Assembly: GCA_964487505.1 (NCBI GenBank)
Contig: CAZARD010000006.1
Coordinates: 1 to 64,000 of the forward strand
Length of the DNA stretch: 64,000 bases
Direction of reading: 5' to 3'
Source of the DNA: JAFDVJ01 sp964487505
GTDB lineage: Bacteria; Acidobacteriota; Blastocatellia; Pyrinomonadales; Pyrinomonadaceae
In this document: positions 18,099 through 26,288 of the stretch, piece by piece
Numbering within the stretch: position 1 is the first letter of the stretch
Layout of the letters: each line of letters opens with the position of its first letter
The notes under the pieces: model-generated
What the model saw: the letters and a program-made list of their open reading frames with translations, nothing else
Databases searched by the model: none
What the model was told of the DNA's origin: nothing
Made by a program: the position numbers and the translations under genes

Positions 18099-18398
18099 TC
18101 AAATGTGGAAACCGCTGTCAATCGGTAGAGTTAGGATTATGCCGTCGCCCCTCCTGCCGGTGTGAGCAGTTCGGCATAACTCAGCCACGATTAGCGGGGC
18201 CATATCGTCGTTGGCTGCGATCATCATCTGCTTACCGGCTCTCATCGGATCGGCCGCGCTCGAATATCTTCCGGCACCAGGACGGCCGAAGCCTTCGGAA
18301 TCGGAGATCGTAACGCCGGGAAAACCTTCGATCTCCTCCAGTCCGGCAATGATCCTGTCCAGCATCGAGGGCCGAACAACCGCAATTATCAATTTCAT
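18099..18398 (-). CDS. PII-like protein of a heavy-metal operon
   Basis: This 99-residue protein has the PII ferredoxin-like fold signature at the start (MKLIIAVVRPSMLDRIIAGL) and a late GDGIILTLPIDSG. The T-loop region lacks the uridylylated tyrosine motif of GlnB/GlnK. This fits the divergent PII group reported beside heavy-metal RND pumps. It starts in an ATGA overlap with czcA, so the two are translated together. It may sense a nucleotide or metal and act on the pump. That role is inferred from family and neighbours. Confidence 0.8.
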   Translation of the reverse strand: MKLIIAVVRPSMLDRIIAGLEEIEGFPGVTISDSEGFGRPGAGRYSSAADPMRAGKQMMIAANDDMAPLIVAELCRTAHTGRRGDGIILTLPIDSGFHI

Positions 18399-21300
18399 AT
18401 TTCAATATCTCCTCTCACGTCGATATCGTCGTCCTTCTCGATCCATGCGTAGAGCGTCGGCAAGATCAGCAATGTAAGTAGCGTGGAAGTAATCAATCCT
18501 CCGATCACAACCGTCGCCAATGGACGTTGTACTTCCGCACCCGCTGACGTTGCGATTGCCATCGGGATAAATCCAAGACTAGCCACTAGAGCCGTCATTA
18601 ACACTGGCCGAAGCCGGGTTTCAGCACCTTCCCGTACCGCTTCTAAAACGGTCTTTCCTTCCTCTCGCAAATGATTGATAAAACTTACCATCACGACGCC
18701 GTTTAGGACTGCGACACCAAACAGGGCGATAAAGCCGACACCAGCCGATATTGAAAACGGCATGCCTCGCAACGCTAACGCAATAACGCCACCGACAATG
18801 GCGAACGGGATGCCGGTGTAGATCAGGAACGCTTGCTTTATCGAGCCAAACGTCGTGTATAGCAAAATAAAGATTAGAAACAGCGCTATTGGTACAACTA
18901 TCGAAAGTCTCGCGGATGCCCGTTCCAGATTTTCGAAAGTTCCGCCCCATTTCAAATAATAGCCCGGCGGAAGCCGAACGTCTTTCTCGATCTTCGCCTG
19001 AGCTTCCTCGACAAACGAGCCAATATCACGACCGCGGACATTTAGCTCGACACCGATCCGGCGACGGGTGTCCTCCCGGGTTATTTGCGCGGCACCTTCG
19101 GCAACCTTGATCTCTGCAACCTGCGAGAGAGGAACACGGGAACCATTTGATGCCGTCAATACCAGATTGCGGATCGTATCGACCGTTGCACCCGAATCTT
19201 CGTTTAGCCTGACGACGAGATTGAAACGCTGTTCGCCTTCATAGACCTGTCCGGCCTCTTTTCCGGCAACTACCGATTCCACAAGATCGTTAACGTCCTC
19301 AACATTCAAACCGTATCGGGCGATAGCCGCACGGTCGGGCTTGATCTGTAGCTGCGGCAAACCGGAAGTCGCCTCTGCCTTCACGTCCTCGGCACCCGAA
19401 ACCGATTGAACAACCTTCACAATCTCATCCGCCTTGTCCTTGAGTACGTCAAGATCGTCGCCATAGACCTTGATTGCAACGTCGCTTCGGACACCTGAAA
19501 TCAGCTCGGCTACGCGAAGCTCGATCGGCTGAGAAAAACTGACGATCGCCGACGGAACTTTTTCTTCGAGTGCCTCGGACATTTTTTCGATTAGAACAGT
19601 TTTGTCAGTTGTCGTTTTCCATTCGCTGTGAGGTTTTAGCCCGACATACAGATCCGAAAAATCGACACTCATTGGATCGGTTGCAACTTCGGCACGTCCG
19701 GTTTTTGAAATAACGGTACGGACCTCGGGAAATTCCATCAATGTCCTTTCAACCTCGGTGGTCGTCCTAATGGACTGTTCGAGCGAAACACTCGGCAACT
19801 GCTGAACTTGAACCGCAAGGTCACCTTCGTCCAGTCGCGGGATAAACTCAGAACCAAGAAACGGGAAAATGGATGCGGATAAGATAACCAAAACGACGGC
19901 GATGGCCAAAGCCTGTGGGCGATATGTCGCTATAAAGTTGAACGCTGGTTTGTAGATTTGCTTCGCCCAGCGAATTACAAAACTCTCCTTTTCTGAAACC
20001 TTGCCCTTCAACACGAAGGTCAGCATCGCCGGAACGAAAGTAAGCGAGAGTATCAGCGAACCTAACAGAGCAAAGATCACAGTGAGCGCCATTGGCACAA
20101 ACATTTTGCCCTCTATCCCGCGAAGACTTAGTATCGGCAGATAGACAATTGCGATAATCCCTACCGCGAAAACGACCGGCCTCGCAACTTCGAGACACGC
20201 TTCGAGTATTGTTCGTTCTGGCGGTTCGCGAGAATTCTCATGCTGGGCTTCTGCCCGCCGTCGCACAGCGTTTTCAACCATCACCACGGCCCCGTCAACG
20301 ATAAGCCCGAAGTCCAATGCTCCGAGACTCATCAAATTGCCGGACACGTTAAAGAACCGCATCAGGATCGCCGCAAATAGCATGGATAGCGGAATGATCG
20401 TCGCGACGAGCAATGCCCCGCGCCAATTCCCTAGTAGTAGCAATAGGACGACAATGACGAGGATCGCTCCTTCGATCAGGTTTGTTTGAACGGTTGCGAT
20501 GGCACGGTCGATCAGTTCGGTTCGGTCATAGAATGGAACTAGTTCGACGCCTTTGGGCAAGGATTTTTTGACTTGCTCGACGCGCTCTTTGACCGATTGA
20601 ACGACTATGCGTGAGTTCTCGCCCTTGAGCATCAAAACGATACCCGCGACAATCTCACCCTTTCCGTCAGCGGTAACGGCACCTTGTCTCACGGTCGAGC
20701 CTTCGACGATCTCCGCGACATCGCGAACGTAGACGGGAACACCTTCGTTTCCGGTCTTTACTACGATATTCCCAATCTCGTTGGGCTTTTCAATAAGGCC
20801 GATGCCTCGTAACAGATATTGCTCCGCGCCTTTTTCGATATAAGCTCCGCCGACGTTGGCATTGTTTCGGGATACCGCATTGTAAACGTCCCGTAGAGTA
20901 AGCCCGTATGACTGTAGTTTCTCCGGCGTAACCCTCACTTGATACTGCTTCTCGAAACCTCCGAAGCTGTTTATCTCGGTCGCCCCGGGGACTCCGAGCA
21001 ATTGACGGCGAACATTCCAGTCCTGAATAGTCCGTAACGCTTTTGCATCGTAACTTCCATCGGGAGATTTAAGCTCGTATTGATATATCTCGCCGAGTCC
21101 GGTCGATATCGGTCCCATCTCCGGGGAACCGATAGACGAGGGAATTTGTTCGCGAGCCTGTGACAATCTTTCCAGAACCAATTGCCTCGCGAAATACGTA
21201 TCAATTGAATCATCGAAAACGACTGTGACAGCCGACAGACCAAACTTGGAAACAGAACGTATTTCCTCAACGTCCGGCAACCCCGACATTGCAACCTCAA

Positions 21301-21505
21301 CAGGAAACGTAACCTGTCGTTCCATTTCGAGAGGAGCCAAAGACGGCGCCGCTGTAAGGACTTGAACCTGAACGTTTGTTACGTCGGGAACCGCATCGAT
21401 AGGAAGATTCAAAAGGCTGTACGCCCCTCCCGCCGCCATTATCGCCACAAGTAGCAAAACGATAAGCCGGTTAGCGACGGAAAAGCGGATTAGTGCGTTG
21501 ATCAT
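18395..21505 (-). CDS. czcA: Heavy-metal efflux RND permease CzcA/CusA
   Basis: This 1036-residue inner-membrane pump has 12 transmembrane helices and two large periplasmic loops. Helix 4 carries DFGLIVDGAVVMVEN, the heavy-metal RND proton-relay signature with two Asp and a Glu. Other landmarks are FSVANRLIVLLLVAI at the start and GIPFAIVGGVIALAL late. It works with CzcB and CzcC to drive divalent or monovalent metal ions out across both membranes. It ends in an ATGA overlap with the PII-like gene. Zn/Co/Cd versus Cu/Ag specificity cannot be settled by eye; the neighbouring czcD favours Zn/Co/Cd. Confidence 0.95.
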   Translation of the reverse strand: MINALIRFSVANRLIVLLLVAIMAAGGAYSLLNLPIDAVPDVTNVQVQVLTAAPSLAPLEMERQVTFPVEVAMSGLPDVEEIRSVSKFGLSAVTVVFDDSIDTYFARQLVLERLSQAREQIPSSIGSPEMGPISTGLGEIYQYELKSPDGSYDAKALRTIQDWNVRRQLLGVPGATEINSFGGFEKQYQVRVTPEKLQSYGLTLRDVYNAVSRNNANVGGAYIEKGAEQYLLRGIGLIEKPNEIGNIVVKTGNEGVPVYVRDVAEIVEGSTVRQGAVTADGKGEIVAGIVLMLKGENSRIVVQSVKERVEQVKKSLPKGVELVPFYDRTELIDRAIATVQTNLIEGAILVIVVLLLLLGNWRGALLVATIIPLSMLFAAILMRFFNVSGNLMSLGALDFGLIVDGAVVMVENAVRRRAEAQHENSREPPERTILEACLEVARPVVFAVGIIAIVYLPILSLRGIEGKMFVPMALTVIFALLGSLILSLTFVPAMLTFVLKGKVSEKESFVIRWAKQIYKPAFNFIATYRPQALAIAVVLVILSASIFPFLGSEFIPRLDEGDLAVQVQQLPSVSLEQSIRTTTEVERTLMEFPEVRTVISKTGRAEVATDPMSVDFSDLYVGLKPHSEWKTTTDKTVLIEKMSEALEEKVPSAIVSFSQPIELRVAELISGVRSDVAIKVYGDDLDVLKDKADEIVKVVQSVSGAEDVKAEATSGLPQLQIKPDRAAIARYGLNVEDVNDLVESVVAGKEAGQVYEGEQRFNLVVRLNEDSGATVDTIRNLVLTASNGSRVPLSQVAEIKVAEGAAQITREDTRRRIGVELNVRGRDIGSFVEEAQAKIEKDVRLPPGYYLKWGGTFENLERASARLSIVVPIALFLIFILLYTTFGSIKQAFLIYTGIPFAIVGGVIALALRGMPFSISAGVGFIALFGVAVLNGVVMVSFINHLREEGKTVLEAVREGAETRLRPVLMTALVASLGFIPMAIATSAGAEVQRPLATVVIGGLITSTLLTLLILPTLYAWIEKDDDIDVRGDIEI

Positions 21506-21533
21506 AATTTTGTTCTCGCTGACAAACTACCGA

Positions 21534-23027
21534 TTAGTGATCGTCGCCAAGCTCTCCTTTTTGCAATTGGGTCTTGAGGACAAAACTACCTTTCGTGACT
21601 ACTTTCTCGCCGATCTCCAAGCCCTTCAAAACAATCGTGTAGCCCTCGGCCTCACCGCCGATCTCGACTTCCCGAACCTCAAATGCTCCCGGCTCGTCGT
21701 CTTTAGGGATAAACACAATCGTCTTGTCTTCGTCACGTTGGATCGCGCTAGTTGGGACTGCCAATTCCTCTCCGGTCGCCACCGTCGTTCCGGCATAGAA
21801 TCCCACCTCTGTAAACATTCCAGCTCGAAGCCTTCCGCTACTGTTCGGCACCTCGACACGGACGCGAGCCGTACGAGTTGTTTCGTCAAGCTGCGGATCG
21901 ATATAAGAGACGCGCCCATTCAGGTTGCCAATGTTGGGCGATCTTATCTCGGCAACAGCTCCTATATTTAGTTTCGAGATATTGGATTCGGGCACGTTCG
22001 CGATGACGTAAACGGTGCTGAGGTTTGAGATTGCAAATATCGGTGTTGCTGCTTCAACACCCGCACCGGCATTAAATTTTCGCTCGGTGATAACGCCCGC
22101 AAGCGGAGCGCGGAGGGAGACGAGGGATGTATCGCTCCTATGATCATCGTCGCCACCAGATTCTACGGGAACTCCTAGCGAACGCATTTCATCCTCGATA
22201 TGGCGTAGATCGACTCTTGATGTTTCTACTTCGGCTTTGGCTTCCTGTAGTTCTCGATTCAGGGCGATATTTGACTGAAAATCGTAGTCAGCCTTTGCAG
22301 TCTTGTAGGCCGTTTCTGCGGTGACTAAATCCTTGCCCGCTCCCGCGCCAAGTTCAATAAGTCGTCTCGTTCGTTTTAGGGTCGCATCTGCCTCATCGAG
22401 CTTGGCTTTTGCTTGAAGAACGGCTGAGCGGTTTTCCGCTGTTTGTACGCGCGCGAGGTTTCGCCCGGCCAATTCGTAGCGAGTCTTCGCCTCGTGCAAT
22501 TTGCCGTGCATCTGGGCGAGTTGAGGACTTGAAATTACGGCAAGAACGGCGCCTTTTCGAACGTTGTCGCCTACGCCGTAAAAAACACGTTCGATCCGAC
22601 CTCCGACAAGCGGCGTCGCCATTTCTGTTCTTTCAGGATTTAGCTCGACGGCTCCTGTCACATAGAGCTTTGAAATGGCTGGCCGTTGTGTAACGGTCTC
22701 GGTTTCGATTCCCGCTGACTCGGCCATTTCGGGGCTAAGTTTTACTTCGCGACCAGTCTCGTTCTCGGTGTGTCCCGGTTCTTCTTTCTTTTCCTCGACG
22801 GCGACCTTCACTGAGGTCGCGGAACGATTGCTAAGAATCCATGCGAGGCCAACGACGGCAATCAAAGCGACGATCACCCCCGTAACGATCCACGCAAGAA
22901 ACGGTCTTTTCGCGGGGTTAACGGGTTCGTCACCGCCGTTGCTCTCTAAGTTCGCTTCGAGGCGGTCTAGTTCCGCCTCATCCCTTCGGTGATGGTCGTT
23001 CTGCTCATTTATATTTGTTTCGGACAT
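21534..23027 (-). CDS. czcB: RND efflux periplasmic adaptor CzcB
   Basis: This 497-residue membrane fusion protein has a charged cytoplasmic N-terminus of about 40 residues, one transmembrane helix (about 43-65), and then a barrel, lipoyl, coiled-coil and membrane-proximal series. PLVGGRIERVFYGVGDNVRKG is the lipoyl half-motif, and a long helical hairpin spans about residues 170-270. ATG 23027 has GGAG nine bases upstream and follows czcC by only 3 bases. It links CzcA to CzcC. No long His-rich metal chaperone segment is seen. Confidence 0.93.
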   Translation of the reverse strand: MSETNINEQNDHHRRDEAELDRLEANLESNGGDEPVNPAKRPFLAWIVTGVIVALIAVVGLAWILSNRSATSVKVAVEEKKEEPGHTENETGREVKLSPEMAESAGIETETVTQRPAISKLYVTGAVELNPERTEMATPLVGGRIERVFYGVGDNVRKGAVLAVISSPQLAQMHGKLHEAKTRYELAGRNLARVQTAENRSAVLQAKAKLDEADATLKRTRRLIELGAGAGKDLVTAETAYKTAKADYDFQSNIALNRELQEAKAEVETSRVDLRHIEDEMRSLGVPVESGGDDDHRSDTSLVSLRAPLAGVITERKFNAGAGVEAATPIFAISNLSTVYVIANVPESNISKLNIGAVAEIRSPNIGNLNGRVSYIDPQLDETTRTARVRVEVPNSSGRLRAGMFTEVGFYAGTTVATGEELAVPTSAIQRDEDKTIVFIPKDDEPGAFEVREVEIGGEAEGYTIVLKGLEIGEKVVTKGSFVLKTQLQKGELGDDH

Positions 23028-23030
23028 ATT

Positions 23031-24413
23031 TCAATTCTCCAAGTTGACGCCAAGTGCGATGAAAAGATCGGCTTGAGAGCGGTATCGTTGTGTAAGTGCC
23101 TCGGTTAGATCACGGTTTGCTTCGAGCAATTTTCGCTGCTCGGATATTAGGTCGGTGATCTTTAGTTCCCCGATCTCATAGACCTTGCGGATCGTCTGGA
23201 TGTTTTCTAGGGAACGCGGGATTACTGAGGTTTCAAGGGTTCTCAATGCTCGCTTTGCCGATTCGATCCGTTGAAAAGCGGTCACGACCTCGTTCCGAAT
23301 GATTGCCTCGGTGAACGCCCGCTTTTCCTGCGCCTGTCGAATGGCGATTTCTGCCTCGGCTTTGGCTCCCTGCTTTTTGTCGAAAATTGGTAGGCCTATT
23401 GATATACCAAAAGTCAGACTCCGGTCGTTTTGGAAAAACGCTCCGCGCGGATCATCATAGACCGCACGGCCTTGCGTATATCGCGTGTAGGCGGTTACGT
23501 CCGGTTTGCTTTGAGACCGAATCAGCCGAAGTCCCGCACTCGCAAGCTGCTCCTCAAGCTCTGCAACGCGCAATTCCGGCCTTGATCTGAGGGCTACCGA
23601 TATTCCAGTTTCGGTCGAGGCGGGAAGTTGCGGGATTTGGGCGACGGAAATTTCCTCACGGAGCTTTAACGGTTCCTCGTAAGGAACTCCGGCGTAAAAT
23701 TTGAGCTTCGTTAAAGCCGCTTGAATCCTGCCCTCGGCAAGCTCGCGTTTCGCTCTAAGGCGCTCGACCTCGGTCTGTAAAAGGTTTAATTCCAGCGGTG
23801 CAGTTTCGCCCTCGGTGACGCGAATTTGAACGAATAGAACTGTCTGGGTGTCGAGTTCTAGTAGCTCATCCAGAACTTGCAATTCCTTTAGTGCGGCAAG
23901 TGCCTCGGCATAGGCTACGAAAACCTGACCGGTAAGCTCCCGTTTTCTGGAAGTAAGTTCCGCCTCTCGTAGGACGATCTCTGCTTGCGCAAGCTCGATA
24001 CGCTTCTGCCTCTGGCTGTAAACGTCCACCGGTAGGGAAAAACCAACGCTTAATTCGCGATCTCCGGAGGAGCCAACAAGACTGCCGGTCGATTGTTCGA
24101 CTTCGAGCGACGGATTCGACCGAAGTCCGGCTTGCGTAAGCCTTGCTCGAGCCTTCTCAATTTCGAGTTGGGCGATCTTAATCTCTCCGTTGTTGGCAGT
24201 GGCCCGACGCACGATCTCAGCAAGAGATACACCGTCCGATTGGCTGTAATAGCGTTCAGAGAACGCGACTACAAGCCTTTTCGTGCTAGCCTCCGCCGTC
24301 GGTTTTGAAACTACGCTTAAAGTTTCGCCAAGCGGTATTACGCCGGCATTCTCTTGAGAATACACAGGCGTCGCCGCCGCAACGGCGACAACACAGATTA
24401 TTTTTTTGAACAT
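23031..24413 (-). CDS. czcC: TolC-family outer-membrane efflux protein CzcC
   Basis: This 460-residue protein has a signal peptide (residues ~1-20, cut near VYSQ). Two TolC-type helical repeats follow, with motifs such as IEKARARLTQAGLRSNPSL and a second copy around LEEQLASAGLRLIRSQSKP. It forms the outer-membrane exit duct of the CzcCBA pump. It is the first large gene of the operon; a perfect 24-base palindrome lies about 40 bases upstream of its start. Confidence 0.92.
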   Translation of the reverse strand: MFKKIICVVAVAAATPVYSQENAGVIPLGETLSVVSKPTAEASTKRLVVAFSERYYSQSDGVSLAEIVRRATANNGEIKIAQLEIEKARARLTQAGLRSNPSLEVEQSTGSLVGSSGDRELSVGFSLPVDVYSQRQKRIELAQAEIVLREAELTSRKRELTGQVFVAYAEALAALKELQVLDELLELDTQTVLFVQIRVTEGETAPLELNLLQTEVERLRAKRELAEGRIQAALTKLKFYAGVPYEEPLKLREEISVAQIPQLPASTETGISVALRSRPELRVAELEEQLASAGLRLIRSQSKPDVTAYTRYTQGRAVYDDPRGAFFQNDRSLTFGISIGLPIFDKKQGAKAEAEIAIRQAQEKRAFTEAIIRNEVVTAFQRIESAKRALRTLETSVIPRSLENIQTIRKVYEIGELKITDLISEQRKLLEANRDLTEALTQRYRSQADLFIALGVNLEN

Positions 24414-24451
24414 TATCTAAACCTATCTCAATAGACGATCAGCAAGCCGGG

Positions 24452-24475
24452 TATCGTGCGAAAGTTCGCACGATA
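24452..24475. promoter_or_regulatory. 24-base perfect palindrome upstream of czcC
   Basis: The sequence tatcgtgcgaa-ag-ttcgcacgata is an 11-base perfect inverted repeat around two bases. It lies between the DUF6660 gene and czcC. It could be an operator for a metal regulator or, as RNA, a stable intercistronic hairpin. No T-run follows on the transcribed side, so it is not a simple terminator. Confidence 0.55.
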
Positions 24476-24506
24476 GCCAAAAATGGGCGCGTGAATTCTA
24501 TTCGAG

Positions 24507-24842
24507 TTAGGCTTTTGGCGGTTTCCAGATTGAAAAGGAAGGGGTCGATTCGTAAGGGGTTTTGTATTGCGAATACTCCTCTCTCAAGACCTCTGGAATC
24601 TCAGCAGAAGTTACGAGCAATGAATAATCGAATGCTGGAGCCGGATTGCTTCCACAACAGGAGCAGACGCAAAACGGTGAACAGTTATCGTTAGTTCCGT
24701 TACTGTTTTGTGATGGTTGATCGACGTGTGCCACATTTTGTATAGCATGGCCCTGACCATCACTGAGCAAGACACCATCGCGGCACGGTTGAACCGAAAG
24801 TACCAGTAAATAAGCAACGAAAATGTACGATAAAATTCTCAA
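24507..24842 (-). CDS. DUF6660-like small exported protein, first gene of czc operon
   Basis: This 111-residue protein has an N-terminal hydrophobic segment (MRILSYIFVAYLLVLSVQPC). A Cys-rich patch (NCSPFCVCSCCG) follows, with a His and Asn/Ser-rich stretch before it. This plan, and the position just before czcCBA, match DUF6660 proteins known mainly from Bacteroidota. The start is TTG at 24842; ATG at 24846 is in another frame. Metal sensing or delivery in the periplasm is likely but unproven. Confidence 0.65.
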   Translation of the reverse strand: MRILSYIFVAYLLVLSVQPCRDGVLLSDGQGHAIQNVAHVDQPSQNSNGTNDNCSPFCVCSCCGSNPAPAFDYSLLVTSAEIPEVLREEYSQYKTPYESTPSFSIWKPPKA

Positions 24843-25140
24843 ACATTAGATGTTCTCAAATTCCGTTCCCAATTGTCTAGCGCAAATCTATGTCGCGCCG
24901 CCCGACCCGCACGAAAAGTAGAGAGTTTCCGTGCGGGCATTTACGTTGCCGTCTCTACCGGCGCGATAAACGCCGATCCAGCTAGACGGGATTTTCGGGC
25001 TTGCCTGTCCCGTTTCCCGAAACCGTGGGTTTCACGGAGCGGCGGCGGGGCGGCGGTGCAATAAGGGCAAATAAACACAGGCCCTTACTGCCGCGTGAGT
25101 AAAACGCGAACTGTTGACAAACGCAACTATGGATTGTGGC
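24843..25140. other. Non-coding stretch with a cluster of hairpins
   Basis: No gene is seen. At least five hairpins lie in 180 bases: cccgcacg/cgtgcggg (24906-24913, 24930-24937), cggcg/cgccg (24959, 24971), acggga/tcccgt (24986, 25008), gaaacc/ggtttc (25019, 25028), taagggc/gcccttA (25062, 25081). The loop of the first (gtagaga, 24918-24924) is complementary to tctctac at 24952-24958, so a pseudoknot can form. It lies upstream of the czc operon and downstream of the Replic_Relax gene. Confidence 0.5.
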
Positions 25141-25956
25141 CTACGGAACCAAGAACAATTTGCTTCGATTTCTGGGGCTTTGAAAGATCTCCGCATATAT
25201 TCGCTCTTGACGTTTCCCGGAAAAGTGCTCCTTCGATGCGAAAAGGAAATATTTCTTAAACCGATCTGGGATCGATCCGGCTGCAAAATCTGCAAGGCTT
25301 TCCGCTCGGGCTTGGGTCAACGTTATCGTCACGACGCGAAACCAATTCACACCATAAGCCTTGACCTGGCGGTTTTGTTCGAGAAATCGCCAATAGGCAT
25401 TGATCTTGTCGTCAAACGTTCGCCGCGTCGTGGTGCCTCGATCCGCTTCGAGGGCAAATGTAAGCGGCGTTGCTTTTTTCTGGATCGTAAACAGTGCGTC
25501 GGGACAGACTGGCAACCTAGTCTTTTTGCCGTTTTCATAAAAAGTCACTGATTCGTATAGCTGCTTCCCCTCTCGCCAGCCAACTACTCGATTTTCACTT
25601 TCCCGGCTGGCAAGTATCAGGGCGGCGTGAATCTCGGTTACGAGCAATGTGTGGTCAAGGAAAAGAGGCTTAAGCTCGCTAGTTCGTAAGCGTGTTGGAA
25701 CGTCTGCGAGATTTATCTGTCCGTGGTACGCCAAATATTGAAACCCTTGACTACCAATCGAATAGATGTGCTTCTGGTTCGGATTCGGAAGCTTGGTTCG
25801 GTAGACGTATTTGTCAGCGATCAATTGCTGTAGGCGTAGGTTTAAGGCTTGTCGATGTCTGCCGGTAAGGTCGGCCAGGTGATCAATCGTGCAAAACCGC
25901 AACTGGTGACAGTAGCGGAGTATTTCGAGATCGGAGTCGCGTAGAGCGGTCAGCAT
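25141..25956 (-). CDS. Replication-relaxation (Replic_Relax) family protein
   Basis: This 271-residue protein has an N-terminal winged-helix segment (DLEILRYCHQLRFCTIDHLADLTG). Its core carries CPDALFTI followed by FALEADRGTTTRRTFDDK. The Pro-Asp...Glu-x-Asp pattern recalls a PD-(D/E)XK nuclease-like fold. This matches the Replic_Relax family found on plasmids and conjugative elements of many phyla, thought to act in plasmid replication or DNA relaxation. It lies downstream of the replication initiator, separated by a large nested inverted repeat. Confidence 0.75.
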   Translation of the reverse strand: MLTALRDSDLEILRYCHQLRFCTIDHLADLTGRHRQALNLRLQQLIADKYVYRTKLPNPNQKHIYSIGSQGFQYLAYHGQINLADVPTRLRTSELKPLFLDHTLLVTEIHAALILASRESENRVVGWREGKQLYESVTFYENGKKTRLPVCPDALFTIQKKATPLTFALEADRGTTTRRTFDDKINAYWRFLEQNRQVKAYGVNWFRVVTITLTQARAESLADFAAGSIPDRFKKYFLFASKEHFSGKRQERIYAEIFQSPRNRSKLFLVP

Positions 25957-25987
25957 CGTAAGCGTCGTGGGTCGAATGCGTCGGTTA

Positions 25988-26178
25988 GCTCCACCGTTGC
26001 CGAAGCGGTTAGCGAAGGGCGGGCGGTTAGGACGCCAAGCAGAGCGCAGGCTACCCTACGGTCGTGAGCCTCGCAGTCAGCGGGGCGAATCGCAGCAGGG
26101 CGGAGTCACTTCCAAATCGGCGGTGCCGTTGGAAGTGAGAGCGTAGGGTAGCCTGCGGTAAGCTGGCAACGGTGGAGC
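25988..26178. repeat. Large nested inverted repeat (cruciform) next to repA
   Basis: Three perfect inverted repeats share one centre. The outer is 14 bp (gctccaccgttgcc at 25988-26001, partner 26165-26178). The middle is 16 bp (cgcaggctaccctacg at 26045-26060, partner 26142-26157). The inner is 10 bp (tcacttccaa at 26106-26115, partner 26129-26138) with a further cggc/gccg in its loop. Short 'cggttag' units recur at 25982, 26007, 26025 and 26213. The region 25957-26288 has no gene. It may be an origin of transfer, a single-strand initiation site or a structured RNA. Confidence 0.75.
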
Positions 26179-26288
26179 GTCAGTTAAGCGTTGGTTTGCA
26201 ATGGCGGCGATCCGGTTAGGATGTTGCCACCCAATTGCAACGGTAGCAACGGTCGCTGCAATAGCGGTAAGCGCTCAAAGTGTGGTTT

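Noticed and set aside
25114..25551. A + strand 145-codon frame opposite the Replic_Relax gene
   Set aside because: No Shine-Dalgarno or family match, and fully antisense to a recognised gene.
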